Assembly: GCF_012726265.1 (NCBI RefSeq)
Contig: NZ_JAASAG010000002.1
Span: 434,001-498,000, forward strand
Length of the DNA stretch: 64,000 nt
Origin: Streptomyces sp. HNM0575
GTDB lineage: Bacteria > Actinomycetota > Actinomycetes > Streptomycetales > Streptomycetaceae
Direction: 5' to 3'
The notes beneath the pieces were generated by a model. The model was not told the origin of the DNA. It worked only from the letters and a program-made list of their open reading frames with translations, and ran no database searches. The position numbers and the translations under genes are program-made. Of the stretch, positions 53,282 to 61,341 are shown piece after piece. Numbering within the stretch: position 1 is the stretch's first letter; each line of letters begins with the position of its first letter.

Positions 53282-54628
53282 ATGAACGGGCCGGAGACAG
53301 CCATATCCCAGGCATCCGCCGGGCCGGACCGCACCGACCACGCGGACAGCACCGACCACGCAGACAGCACCGGACGCACCGACTCCAGCACCCCGGCGAC
53401 CGGTACGTCCGGGCACCCCGGAACATCCGGGCCGGACGCCGGTCACACCCCCCACCCCCGTACGCAGAGCCCCTTCCGTCAGCCCAAGGCCGTATGGGCC
53501 GTGGCCTTCGCCTGCGTGATCTCCTTCATGGGAATCGGCCTCGTCGACCCGATCCTGCCCGCGCTCTCCAGCCAGCTCGACGCCACCCCGAGCCAGGTCA
53601 CGCTGCTGTTCACCAGTTACCTCGTGGTGACGGCCGTGGCCATGCTGATCACCGGCTGGGTCTCCAGCCGGCTCGGCGCCAAGCGGACCCTCGTCGTCGG
53701 CCTCGTCCTGATCGTCGTCTTCTCCGCGCTGGCCGGCACCACCGGCACCATCGACGGGATCATCGGGTTCCGCGCCGGATGGGGCCTGGGGAACGCCCTG
53801 TTCATCGCGACGTCCCTCGCCGTGATCGTCGGATCGGCCAGCGGCGGCTTCGCGGGCGCGATCGTGCTGTACGAGACGGCGCTCGGCGTCGGCATCGCCA
53901 CCGGGCCGCTGCTCGGCGGTCTGCTCGGGCACGTCAGCTGGCGCGGGCCCTTCTTCGGAGTGGCGGCGCTCATGGCCGTGGCGCTCGTGGCGACCGCCGT
54001 CCTCCTCCCCCGTACGAAGGCGCCCGAACGCCCGGAGTCCCTCGTCGAGCCGCTCGCGGCGCTGCGGCACCGCGCGCTCGCGACCACCAGCGTGACCGGG
54101 CTGCTCTACAACTGGGGCTTCTTCACGATGCTCGGCTACGCCCCGTTCCTGATGGACCTCGACGCGATCGAGCTGGGCTGGGTCTTCTTCGCGTGGGGCC
54201 TGCTCGTCGCCGTCTTCGCGGTGTTCGGGGCGCCGGCGCTGCGCGGCTGGTTCGGCACGCCCCGCACCCTCTACGGCAATCTGCTCTTCATGGCCGCGGA
54301 CCTCGCCGTGATCGGGGTCTTCCCGGACGAGCGCTGGGTCGTGATCGGCGCGGTGATCGCCGCCGGCGCCTTCATCGGCGTCAACAACACCCTTGTCACG
54401 ACAGCGGTGATGAGCATCGCGCCGGTGCCGCGTCCGGTCGCCTCCGCCACGTACGGCTTCGTGCGCTTCATCGGCGGCGGTCTCGCGCCCTTCGCGGCGG
54501 GCAAGCTCGTCGAGCACTACAACGCGCACGTGCCGTTCATCCTCGGAGCCGTGAGCGTCACCGCCGGTGCCGTGCTGCTCTCGACGGTGCACCGCGCCCT
54601 CGACGATGCGGACCGGGCGGAGGCCTGA
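53282..54628 (+). CDS. MFS transporter (drug-efflux type)
   Basis: 448 residues, twelve predicted TM helices after a ~60 residue Thr/Asp/Ser-rich tail with a repeated TDHADST. MFS markers: FMGIGLVDPILPALSSQLDA in TM1, GWVSSRLGAKRTLVVGLVL (motif A) and VLYETALGVGIATGPLLGGL (motif C of drug antiporters). Motif C indicates proton-driven export. ATG at 53282 with GAAGGGACG. Its promoter is built for tight repression, but no regulator gene adjoins it. Confidence 0.9.
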   Translation: MNGPETAISQASAGPDRTDHADSTDHADSTGRTDSSTPATGTSGHPGTSGPDAGHTPHPRTQSPFRQPKAVWAVAFACVISFMGIGLVDPILPALSSQLDATPSQVTLLFTSYLVVTAVAMLITGWVSSRLGAKRTLVVGLVLIVVFSALAGTTGTIDGIIGFRAGWGLGNALFIATSLAVIVGSASGGFAGAIVLYETALGVGIATGPLLGGLLGHVSWRGPFFGVAALMAVALVATAVLLPRTKAPERPESLVEPLAALRHRALATTSVTGLLYNWGFFTMLGYAPFLMDLDAIELGWVFFAWGLLVAVFAVFGAPALRGWFGTPRTLYGNLLFMAADLAVIGVFPDERWVVIGAVIAAGAFIGVNNTLVTTAVMSIAPVPRPVASATYGFVRFIGGGLAPFAAGKLVEHYNAHVPFILGAVSVTAGAVLLSTVHRALDDADRAEA

Positions 54629-54830
54629 CCATCCGGGTCGCCGGGCCGCCGGCCGGTCCTCTTCCTCCGGCCATCGGCCCGGGTGCCCGTCCGCCCGTCT
54701 GCCCGGGTGCGGGTACGGCCGGACGACGACTGCATGACCCCTACCGCGTCGGGGACCCGGTCCGGGAAAGGGAGAACCCTCGTCGCGCCGTGCGCGCCGT
54801 GCGCGGCGGCGTGGAAGGAAGTGGCCAGAA

Positions 54831-55358
54831 ATGCGCATCGCCTTTCTGATGGCCCCTGAAGGGGTCGAGCAGGTCGAGCTGACGGAGCCGTGGAAGGCCG
54901 TGAAGGACGCCGGGCACACGCCCCGGCTGGTGTCCACGACGCCCGGCCGCATCCAGGCCTTCGACCACCTCGACAAGGCCGACACCTTCCAGGTGGACCA
55001 GACCGTCGACGAGGCCTCCGCCGAGGAGTACGGCGCCCTGGTCCTGCCCGGCGGCGTGGCGAATCCGGACGCGCTGCGCCTGGACGACGACGCCGTGCGC
55101 CTGGTGAAGACGTTCTGCGAGACGGGCAAGCTCGTCGCGGCGATCTGCCACGCCCCGTGGACGCTGATCGAGGCGGACGTCGTACGCGACCGCAGGCTCA
55201 CCTCGTGGCCGAGCCTGGAGACGGATCTGCGCAACGCGGGCGCTCACTGGGTCGACGAGCAATGCGTCGTCGACGAGGGCACGTACACGCTCGTCACCAG
55301 CCGGAAGCCGGACGACCTGAAGGCGTTCAACGACGCCGTGGTGACCCAACTCGGCTGA
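54831..55358 (+). CDS. DJ-1/PfpI family protein (YhbO-like)
   Basis: 175 residues, class I glutamine-amidotransferase-like fold. LVLPGGVANPDALR carries the conserved Glu-like pocket area, and LVAAICHAPWTLIEADVVR carries the nucleophile elbow Cys followed by His (AICHAPW). Family members act on glyoxal/methylglyoxal adducts or as stress chaperones; older protease annotation is doubtful. ATG at 54831 with GGAAGGAAG. It ends in front of a perfect bidirectional hairpin. Confidence 0.9.
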   Translation: MRIAFLMAPEGVEQVELTEPWKAVKDAGHTPRLVSTTPGRIQAFDHLDKADTFQVDQTVDEASAEEYGALVLPGGVANPDALRLDDDAVRLVKTFCETGKLVAAICHAPWTLIEADVVRDRRLTSWPSLETDLRNAGAHWVDEQCVVDEGTYTLVTSRKPDDLKAFNDAVVTQLG

Positions 55359-55451
55359 TCCGTCGGGCTGTTGAGGTCCGTGACATCCGGCCCGGAAGAT
55401 CCGGCCGGGCGGTCGGCACCGGAAGACGCCGGAAGACGCCGGAAAGAGAAG

Positions 55452-55488
55452 GACGCGGGGCCGGGCTCGTTGAGCCCGGCCCCGCGTC
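55452..55488. terminator. Perfect 17 bp stem between convergent genes
   Basis: GACGCGGGGCCGGGCTC (55452-55468) and GAGCCCGGCCCCGCGTC (55472-55488), GTT loop. It serves both the DJ-1/PfpI gene and the L,D-transpeptidase gene. Confidence 0.88.
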
Positions 55489-55508
55489 TCATGCACGAAC
55501 GGTGCGGA

Positions 55509-56735
55509 TCAGACGGCCGATCCCGCCGTCCACTCCGCCCAGCTCATGTTCCAGCCGTTGAGGCCGTTGTCCGGCTGCACGGTCTTGTCCGGGGAGCCCT
55601 TGACCTCGACGATGTCGCCGACCAGCGAGTTGGAGAAGAACCACGCGCCGTCGGTGCTGTTGTCGTGCGCCCCGCGGGTGTCCTTCAGGCCGACGCATCC
55701 GTGGCTGGTGTTGCCCGAACCGAAGGGCGCGCCCCAGTAGTTGCCGTGGATGAAGGTGCCGGACGTCGACAGGCGCATCGCGTGCGGCACGTCCTTGATG
55801 TCGTAGCCCTCTTCGCCCTTGCGCCCGAAGCCGACGGTGTCGCCGTCCATCCGGGTCTCCTTGTGCTTCTCGGCGATGACCATCTTCCCGTTGTACGTCG
55901 GGTTGTCGGCGCTGCCGGCGGAGATCGGGATGGTCTTCAGCTTCTGCCCGTCGCGCACGACGGTCATCTGGTGGCTGTTGACATCGACGGTGCTGACCTG
56001 CGAGCGGCCGATGTTGTACGTGACCTTCTTGTTCTGCACGCCGGTCATGCCCGCGGCGCCCTTGACGCCGTCGAGCCGGAGGTCGAGGGTGACCTTGGAG
56101 CCCGGCTTCCAGTACTCCTGCGGGCGGAAGTCGAGGCGCGTGTCGTTGAACCAGTGCCCGACTGCCTTCTGGCCGCTGGTCGAGTTGACCTTGATCGCGG
56201 ACTGGACGGCCTTCTTGTTCGTGATCGACTTGTCGAAGTTGATCGAGACCGGCATGCCGACGCCGACGGTCTGGCCGTCCTCACCGGCGTAGGTCCCGAC
56301 GAAGCTGTTGTCGGGCGAGACGGTGGTGAACATCGAGTTCTCGACGGCCTTCCGGCCCGCCGAGTCCTTCGCCTTGGCCGTGATCTTGTACTGGGTGGCG
56401 CGCTCCAGCTGCTGCTGCGGCTTCCACGACTTGCCGTCCCCCGACATCGTCCCGGTGACGCTGGTGCCGCCCTCGACGGCGGTCAGCCTCACGTTCGTGA
56501 GCTTGCCCTTGCTCACCGAGACGTCGCCGCCGTTGTTGATGCTCGCGCCCTCCGATCCGTCCTTGGACGCGATCTTTATTCGGGCCTCCGAACTCTTCTT
56601 CCCGTGGGCCTCCGCGTTCGCGTTCTTCGCGTCGTCGCCGCCACCGGACGCACTGCACGCACCCAGCGCGAGTACACCGCCGAGCACCGCTGCCGTGGCC
56701 ACAACGGCCTTGCGGTGCCTACCCAGCGTCGTCAC
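55509..56735 (-). CDS. L,D-transpeptidase lipoprotein with Ig-like domains
   Basis: 408 residues. Lipoprotein signal with lipobox LALGACSAS (Cys-26). Two Ig-like beta domains follow (about residues 50-240: SINNGGDVSVSKGKLTNVRL, VGVGMPVSINFDKSITNKKA). The YkuD catalytic domain has STSGTFIHGNYWGAPFGSGN and TSHGCVGLKDTRGA, giving the His and the catalytic Cys of SHGC. The enzyme makes 3-3 peptidoglycan cross-links at the cell surface, as in mycobacterial Ldt enzymes. It starts at a GTG at 56735 with GGGAGAAG. Confidence 0.95.
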   Translation of the reverse strand: MTTLGRHRKAVVATAAVLGGVLALGACSASGGGDDAKNANAEAHGKKSSEARIKIASKDGSEGASINNGGDVSVSKGKLTNVRLTAVEGGTSVTGTMSGDGKSWKPQQQLERATQYKITAKAKDSAGRKAVENSMFTTVSPDNSFVGTYAGEDGQTVGVGMPVSINFDKSITNKKAVQSAIKVNSTSGQKAVGHWFNDTRLDFRPQEYWKPGSKVTLDLRLDGVKGAAGMTGVQNKKVTYNIGRSQVSTVDVNSHQMTVVRDGQKLKTIPISAGSADNPTYNGKMVIAEKHKETRMDGDTVGFGRKGEEGYDIKDVPHAMRLSTSGTFIHGNYWGAPFGSGNTSHGCVGLKDTRGAHDNSTDGAWFFSNSLVGDIVEVKGSPDKTVQPDNGLNGWNMSWAEWTAGSAV

Positions 56736-57025
56736 AGGCTTCTCCCATTGCGTCAGAATCCCAAGCTCCCCGATATCGCCGCGTACACCCCCCGCCGGAC
56801 AACCCGGACATGTGTGGACCCAGCTCTACGGGATGGAACGCTCCGGGGCTGGTGACCGGTTCCACGAGTTACAAAACTGTGTTCCAGGCCACGTACCCGT
56901 GCGGAAAGTCCCGGGAATACGGCCCTGACCGGTGCGGACGCCCGCGTGGGGCGGTGCGGCGGCCGGGGCCGTGCCCGGGACTGAGGGGTTCGGGGAGAGA
57001 TCCGGCGGGGAGCCCGGCGCCGGAT

Positions 57026-57505
57026 TCAGCGGTGGACGCCGGCCGATCCGTGCAGGACCTCGTGGGCGTCCTCGCGAAGGCTTCCGGACGGCTCGCCGCC
57101 CTCGTCGTCCCGCTCGTCATCCCGCTCGTCGTCCCGCTCGTCGTCGCGCTCGTCGAGGCCGTACGCCCCGTCCAGGAACGAGAAGGCGTCCAGGTCGTCC
57201 GCGTCCATCTCCTCGCTGCCCCAACTGGCGTGCGCCAGCTCGACCCCCGGCAACTCCCTTACGAGGTCGAAGGGATCCACGAGACACGCGAGCGCCTCCC
57301 CCGCGTCCCCGCTGACGATCTCCTCGGCGTGCGTGCGCTCCTCGTCCGGCATCAGCTCGTCGCGGGCGATGTGTTCGAGGGCCGACCTGGTCAGGACTTC
57401 CGCGTCGGCGATCTCCACGACCAGGTCGACGCGGAGCCGGATGTGCGGCGAGGGCTGTGCGGAGGTGTCGGAAGGTTCGCAGCGGGGTGTCTCGTCGGCA
57501 GCCAT
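57026..57505 (-). CDS. Acidic hypothetical protein with DERD repeats
   Basis: 159 residues, a Streptomyces-conserved protein I recognise only as hypothetical: HIRLRVDLVVEIADAEVLTR, HIARDELMPDEERTHAEEIV, CLVDPFDLVRELPGVELAHA. Near the C-terminus DERDDERDDERD repeats, encoded by a 12 bp tandem unit at about 57111-57160, add a strong negative charge. The ATG at 57505 is used; a GTG at 57574 is the alternative. No signal peptide or TM. The 290 bp between it and the transpeptidase start (56736-57025) contains no gene I can support. Confidence 0.65.
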   Translation of the reverse strand: MAADETPRCEPSDTSAQPSPHIRLRVDLVVEIADAEVLTRSALEHIARDELMPDEERTHAEEIVSGDAGEALACLVDPFDLVRELPGVELAHASWGSEEMDADDLDAFSFLDGAYGLDERDDERDDERDDERDDEGGEPSGSLREDAHEVLHGSAGVHR

Positions 57506-57645
57506 GTCGGGAGCGTAGGCCGGAACGGAGGCTCGGCTTCCGTACGACCCGCGGCTGTCTATAACATCGGCCACCGTGCCGCCAGTTCATGGTGCGCCCG
57601 GCGCACCGCCGCACTCGGAAGCCGCACTCGGAAGGGGCCTGCACC

Positions 57646-58008
57646 GTGTCCGCAGCCGGACGATCCAGCATCTCCGCTCACCGCCGTTCCCTGATGACGG
57701 CGACCGCCGCCGGTGCGGTCCTGTGCGCGCTCTGGTTCGTCCCGTCGGCGAAGGCCACCCAGGAGGTTCCGGGCGGCGCGCACCACGCGGTGACGTCCCA
57801 CTCGGAGACGTCCTCCACGTCGTACCGGGAGGGCTCCGGGTACCGGGAGGGCTCCGGCCTCGACCGGACCAGCGAGGCGTCCGCCGCGCGTGACGGGCAG
57901 GACGGCTCCAGCACGCCCTTCGTGCTGAGCACGCTCGGGCTCGCCGGAGCGGGCGGCGCCATGGTGGCGCGGGCCCGGCGCCGCAGGAGCGGCTCAGGCG
58001 CAGGGTGA
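57646..58008 (+). CDS. Small secreted/cell-surface protein with C-terminal TM
   Basis: 120 residues. N-terminal signal segment (TATAAGAVLCALWFVPSAKA), a short Ser/Thr/Gly-rich exported part with an 18 bp repeat (YREGSGYREGSG), and a C-terminal hydrophobic helix followed by Arg (LSTLGLAGAGGAMVARARRR). The layout resembles sortase substrates, but no LPXTG or LAXTG motif is visible, so it is probably a simple anchored envelope protein. It starts at a GTG at 57646 with GAAGGGG. Its 3' end overlaps the convergent FUSC gene by 15 bp. Confidence 0.65.
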   Translation: MSAAGRSSISAHRRSLMTATAAGAVLCALWFVPSAKATQEVPGGAHHAVTSHSETSSTSYREGSGYREGSGLDRTSEASAARDGQDGSSTPFVLSTLGLAGAGGAMVARARRRRSGSGAG

Positions 58009-59217
58009 CCCGCCGCCGTCGACGGACTGCTGAAGCACGTCGCAGGTGTGCTGGCACTCGTCCATCAGCCGTGTGGCCTCGGCCAGCAGGATCCCGTACG
58101 GGCGGGACGGGTCGCCCACCGGCAGCGCGCTCTTCTCCGCCTCCTCCACGAGCCGCGTGCGGTACCGCTGTGCCTGCTCCGCCGCCTCGCACAGCTCACG
58201 CGCCTGCTCTCGCAGCCGGTCCTCGTCGAGCCCGCCGAACAGATCGGTGATGTGCGCGAGCGTCGCCAGGAAGTCGCCGTAGCGGCGCAGGAAGCCGCCG
58301 TAGGCGTCGTCGTCCTGGCCGTCGTGCCACTGGTCCAGGCTGCGGGCCGTCGAGGCCAGCTGGTACGTCACGCGCTCCAGGGCGTCGATGACCGCGCGGT
58401 ATCCGGCGAACGTCGCACGCCCCCGGTGGCGTTGCAGCAGCCGCCGCGGGTTGTAGTACGTGCTCTCCACCGCCGTGTGCACCGCCGCCTGCACCTGGTC
58501 CACGATCGGCCCCAGCTGCGAGGCGCGGTGACGCCAGTGCCGGGTGCGCTCCTCTTCCAGCCGGTGCTCGCGCAGTGCCGGGTACATGTCGCCGATCAGG
58601 TCGCACAGCGAGTGGGCGAGGGTGTGGATGCCGCTCTCGGCGCTGCGGTACCGCATCGGCGGCACCACCAGCAGATTGATCACGGCTCCCACCCCGCACC
58701 CGACGAGGACGAGCACGATGATCTGGCTCAGCTGGGCGAGCTTGTCGCCGGGCGTGGTGGCCGAGACGTAGGTGGAGAAGGCGAAGAAGGCGGCCGTCGC
58801 CACCTGCGATCCCTGCGACCCCAGCGGGCGCCACCGTCCGATGGCGATCGCGGCGAGCGCCACGAGGGCGAACGTCGGCAGGCCGGGTCCGAGGAGGAAT
58901 CCGATCAGCACCTGGAGCGCGACGCCCAGCGCCACGGCCCCCACGTACCGCAGCGACTGGAGGAGCGAGCGGTAGACCGTGACCTGCATGATCAGCACCG
59001 CCGAGAACGGCGCGAACGCGGGCGACCGCGCGCCCATCAGATCGTGCGCGATCCACCAGGCCACGAGCGCCGCCAGGGCGCTCTTCCCGATCAGGGCCAG
59101 CGTGTGCCGCTCGTGCCCGTCCGAACCGGCCGCCCGCCGCAGCCACTGCCGTGCCCGTGCCGTCGACGCCTGCGACGCCGCCTCCGTCCGCTGCGGCGGC
59201 GCGGACCGTTCTGCCAT
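57994..59217 (-). CDS. FUSC-type (aromatic acid exporter-like) membrane protein
   Basis: 407 residues. Six TM-like segments in the N-terminal half (SALAALVAWWIAHDLMG, RYVGAVALGVALQVLIGFLL, LAQLSQIIVLVLVGCGVGAV) are followed by a long helical cytoplasmic half (LREHRLEEERTRHWRHRASQ, QARELCEAAEQAQRYRTRLV). This half-size FUSC architecture is common in actinomycetes. Related proteins export aromatic acids, but function is unproven. ATG at 59217 with GGGGAG. Confidence 0.85.
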   Translation of the reverse strand: MAERSAPPQRTEAASQASTARARQWLRRAAGSDGHERHTLALIGKSALAALVAWWIAHDLMGARSPAFAPFSAVLIMQVTVYRSLLQSLRYVGAVALGVALQVLIGFLLGPGLPTFALVALAAIAIGRWRPLGSQGSQVATAAFFAFSTYVSATTPGDKLAQLSQIIVLVLVGCGVGAVINLLVVPPMRYRSAESGIHTLAHSLCDLIGDMYPALREHRLEEERTRHWRHRASQLGPIVDQVQAAVHTAVESTYYNPRRLLQRHRGRATFAGYRAVIDALERVTYQLASTARSLDQWHDGQDDDAYGGFLRRYGDFLATLAHITDLFGGLDEDRLREQARELCEAAEQAQRYRTRLVEEAEKSALPVGDPSRPYGILLAEATRLMDECQHTCDVLQQSVDGGGSPCA

Positions 59218-59390
59218 CGAAGACTCCCCTGGTGCGTGTGGCGGGCGTTGCTGACGCCGCGGTCACGTACCCGGAGAGCGCAGGACTGCACGCGACTATG
59301 GCGCGGACCACAGAGCGGATCGCAGCGCGGACCGCAGACCGGGCACCAGACCGGGCACCAGAACGGACCGCGGACCGGTGCGTGCCCTTC

Positions 59391-60944
59391 TCAGGCGAGT
59401 TCGCCGGTCACCGACTGGGCCGCGCGCACCAGCGCTCCCGTACGTACGAACTCCTCCGCCGCCGCCAGGTCCGGCGAGAGGAAGCGGTCCGGGCCCGGCC
59501 CGTCCACCCCGGCCTCGTGCAGCGCGTCCACGATCGCGCGGGACGCCGCCGCCGGCGCCGACCGGCCGTCCGCGACCCGCAGTTCGACCGCGCGCGCCGC
59601 CGCGTACAGCTCCACGGCGACGACCCGCGTGAGGGCGTCCACGGCGCCGCGCAGCTTGCGCGCCGCCGACCAGCCCATCGAGACGTGGTCCTCCTGCATC
59701 GCCGAGGAGGGGATGGAGTCCACGGAGGCCGGTACGGCCAGCCGCTTCATCTCGCTGACCAGCGCGGCCTGCGTGTACTGGGCGATCATCAGTCCGGAGT
59801 CGACGCCCGCGTCGTGGGCGAGGAACGGCGGCAGGCCGTGCGAGCGGTTCTTGTCGAGGAGCCGGTCGGTACGGCGCTCCGCGATCGAGGCGAGGTCGGC
59901 GGCGGCCACGGCGAGGAAGTCGAGCACGTACGCGACGGGCGCACCGTGGAAGTTGCCGTTCGACTCGACCCGGCCGTCGGCGAGCACCACCGGGTTGTCG
60001 ACGGCCGAGGCCAGTTCGCGCCGCGCGACGGTGAGGGCGTGGGCGAGGGTGTCGCGTCCCGCTCCCGCGACCTGGGGGGCGCAGCGCACCGAGTAGGCGT
60101 CCTGCACGCGCGGCGCGTCGTCCTGGTGGTGCCCCGTGAGTCCCGAACCGGCAAGCACCTTCAGCATGTTGGCGGCCGAGGCGGCCTGGCCCGGGTGCGG
60201 CCGGATGGCGTGCAGCTCGGGCGCGAGGACCTTCGCCGTACCGAGCAGCGCCTCCAGGGTGAGCGCGGCGGTGATGTCGGCGGAGGTGAAGAGGCGGGCG
60301 AGGTCGGCACAGGCGAGGAGGAGCATGCCGAGCATGCCGTCGGTGCCGTTGAGGAGGGCGAGGCCCTCCTTCTCCCGCAGTTCGACGGGGGTGACTCCGT
60401 GTGCGGTGAGAAGTTCCGCGGCGGGTGCGACGGTGCCGTCGGGGCCCTCGGCCTCGCCCTCGCCCATGAGCGTCAGTGCGCAGTGGGAGAGCGGGGCGAG
60501 GTCGCCGGAGCAGCCGAGCGAGCCGTACTCGTGCACCACGGGCGTGATGCCGGCGTTGAGCAACGCCGCGAAGGACTGGGCGACTTCGGCCCGTACGCCG
60601 GTGTGGCCGGACGCGAGCGTCTTCAGGCGCAGGAACATCAGCGCGCGCACGACCTCGCGCTCGACGCGCGGGCCCATGCCGGCGGCGTGCGAGCGCACGA
60701 TGTTGCGCTGGAGCTGCGCGCGCAGACCGGGGCTGATGTGGCGTACGGCGAGGGCCCCGAAGCCGGTGGAGACTCCATAGACCGGTTCGGGCCTGGCCGC
60801 CAGCTCCTCGATGTGCCTGCGCGAGGCGTCGAGGGACGCCAGCGCCTGCGCCGACAGCTCCACGCGGGCGCCGTCCCGGGCGACGGCGATGACGTCTTCG
60901 GGGGTCGTGCCGGAGTCGCCCAGCACCACGGTGTGCATACTCAT
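59391..60944 (-). CDS. hutH: Histidine ammonia-lyase
   Basis: 517 residues. The MIO-forming motif reads SLGCSGDLAPLSH: Cys-Ser-Gly in place of the usual Ala-Ser-Gly, a variant I recall from Streptomyces enzymes. Other markers are VYGVSTGFGALA (active-site Tyr), RNIVRSHAAGMG, and QDAYSVRCAPQVAGAGRD. It converts histidine to urocanate, the first step of histidine use. ATG at 60944 with GGGTG; an in-frame ATG two codons later is possible. No other hut gene is in this window. Confidence 0.95.
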   Translation of the reverse strand: MSMHTVVLGDSGTTPEDVIAVARDGARVELSAQALASLDASRRHIEELAARPEPVYGVSTGFGALAVRHISPGLRAQLQRNIVRSHAAGMGPRVEREVVRALMFLRLKTLASGHTGVRAEVAQSFAALLNAGITPVVHEYGSLGCSGDLAPLSHCALTLMGEGEAEGPDGTVAPAAELLTAHGVTPVELREKEGLALLNGTDGMLGMLLLACADLARLFTSADITAALTLEALLGTAKVLAPELHAIRPHPGQAASAANMLKVLAGSGLTGHHQDDAPRVQDAYSVRCAPQVAGAGRDTLAHALTVARRELASAVDNPVVLADGRVESNGNFHGAPVAYVLDFLAVAAADLASIAERRTDRLLDKNRSHGLPPFLAHDAGVDSGLMIAQYTQAALVSEMKRLAVPASVDSIPSSAMQEDHVSMGWSAARKLRGAVDALTRVVAVELYAAARAVELRVADGRSAPAAASRAIVDALHEAGVDGPGPDRFLSPDLAAAEEFVRTGALVRAAQSVTGELA

Positions 60945-61341
60945 ATTCAGGCACCCTAAAGAGTGAATCGATTCCTGTCACGGCCGGGGTTGGCGTGGGG
61001 CGCTGCCGCGCGGGGCGTCGCCCTTGCCCGGGCCGGGCAGTACGAGGTCCGCGCGGCGGCGGTGGCCGGGCCTGCGGTGTACGGGCCACACATCCGGGCG
61101 GCCCCGGGTGGGGCCGCGCCCCGGAGGGGCATCGAGTACCGCCCGGCGGCGGTCGGCGACCTGCGCCGTCGGTTGTACGGGGCGGCTCCGCACCGCAGTT
61201 GGGGGCGCACGCGCGATGCCTCGGCTGCGGTCCGGCGGCCCGCAGCCGCCGGGAGGCCGACCAGGTTTGGGTGCGCGGCGACCGGCCGGGGCGGACGCGA
61301 CTCGGGTCACGGCGGGTGCGCCGGATCACGTTGACGTGGGG
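60945..61341. other. Spacer between hutH and the GGDEF gene, no gene
   Basis: About 400 bp. GAATCGATTC (60965-60974) is a perfect palindrome 21 bp before the hutH ATG and is the best operator candidate. The rest is GC-rich and low complexity. Confidence 0.5.

Noticed and set aside
58048..60096. 682-residue rightward frame across the FUSC and hutH genes
   Set aside because: Mirrors two well-supported leftward genes and shows no domain pattern.
60963..61334. 123-residue rightward frame in the hutH/GGDEF spacer
   Set aside because: No ribosome site, compositionally biased and no recognisable motif; the spacer is better explained as regulatory.
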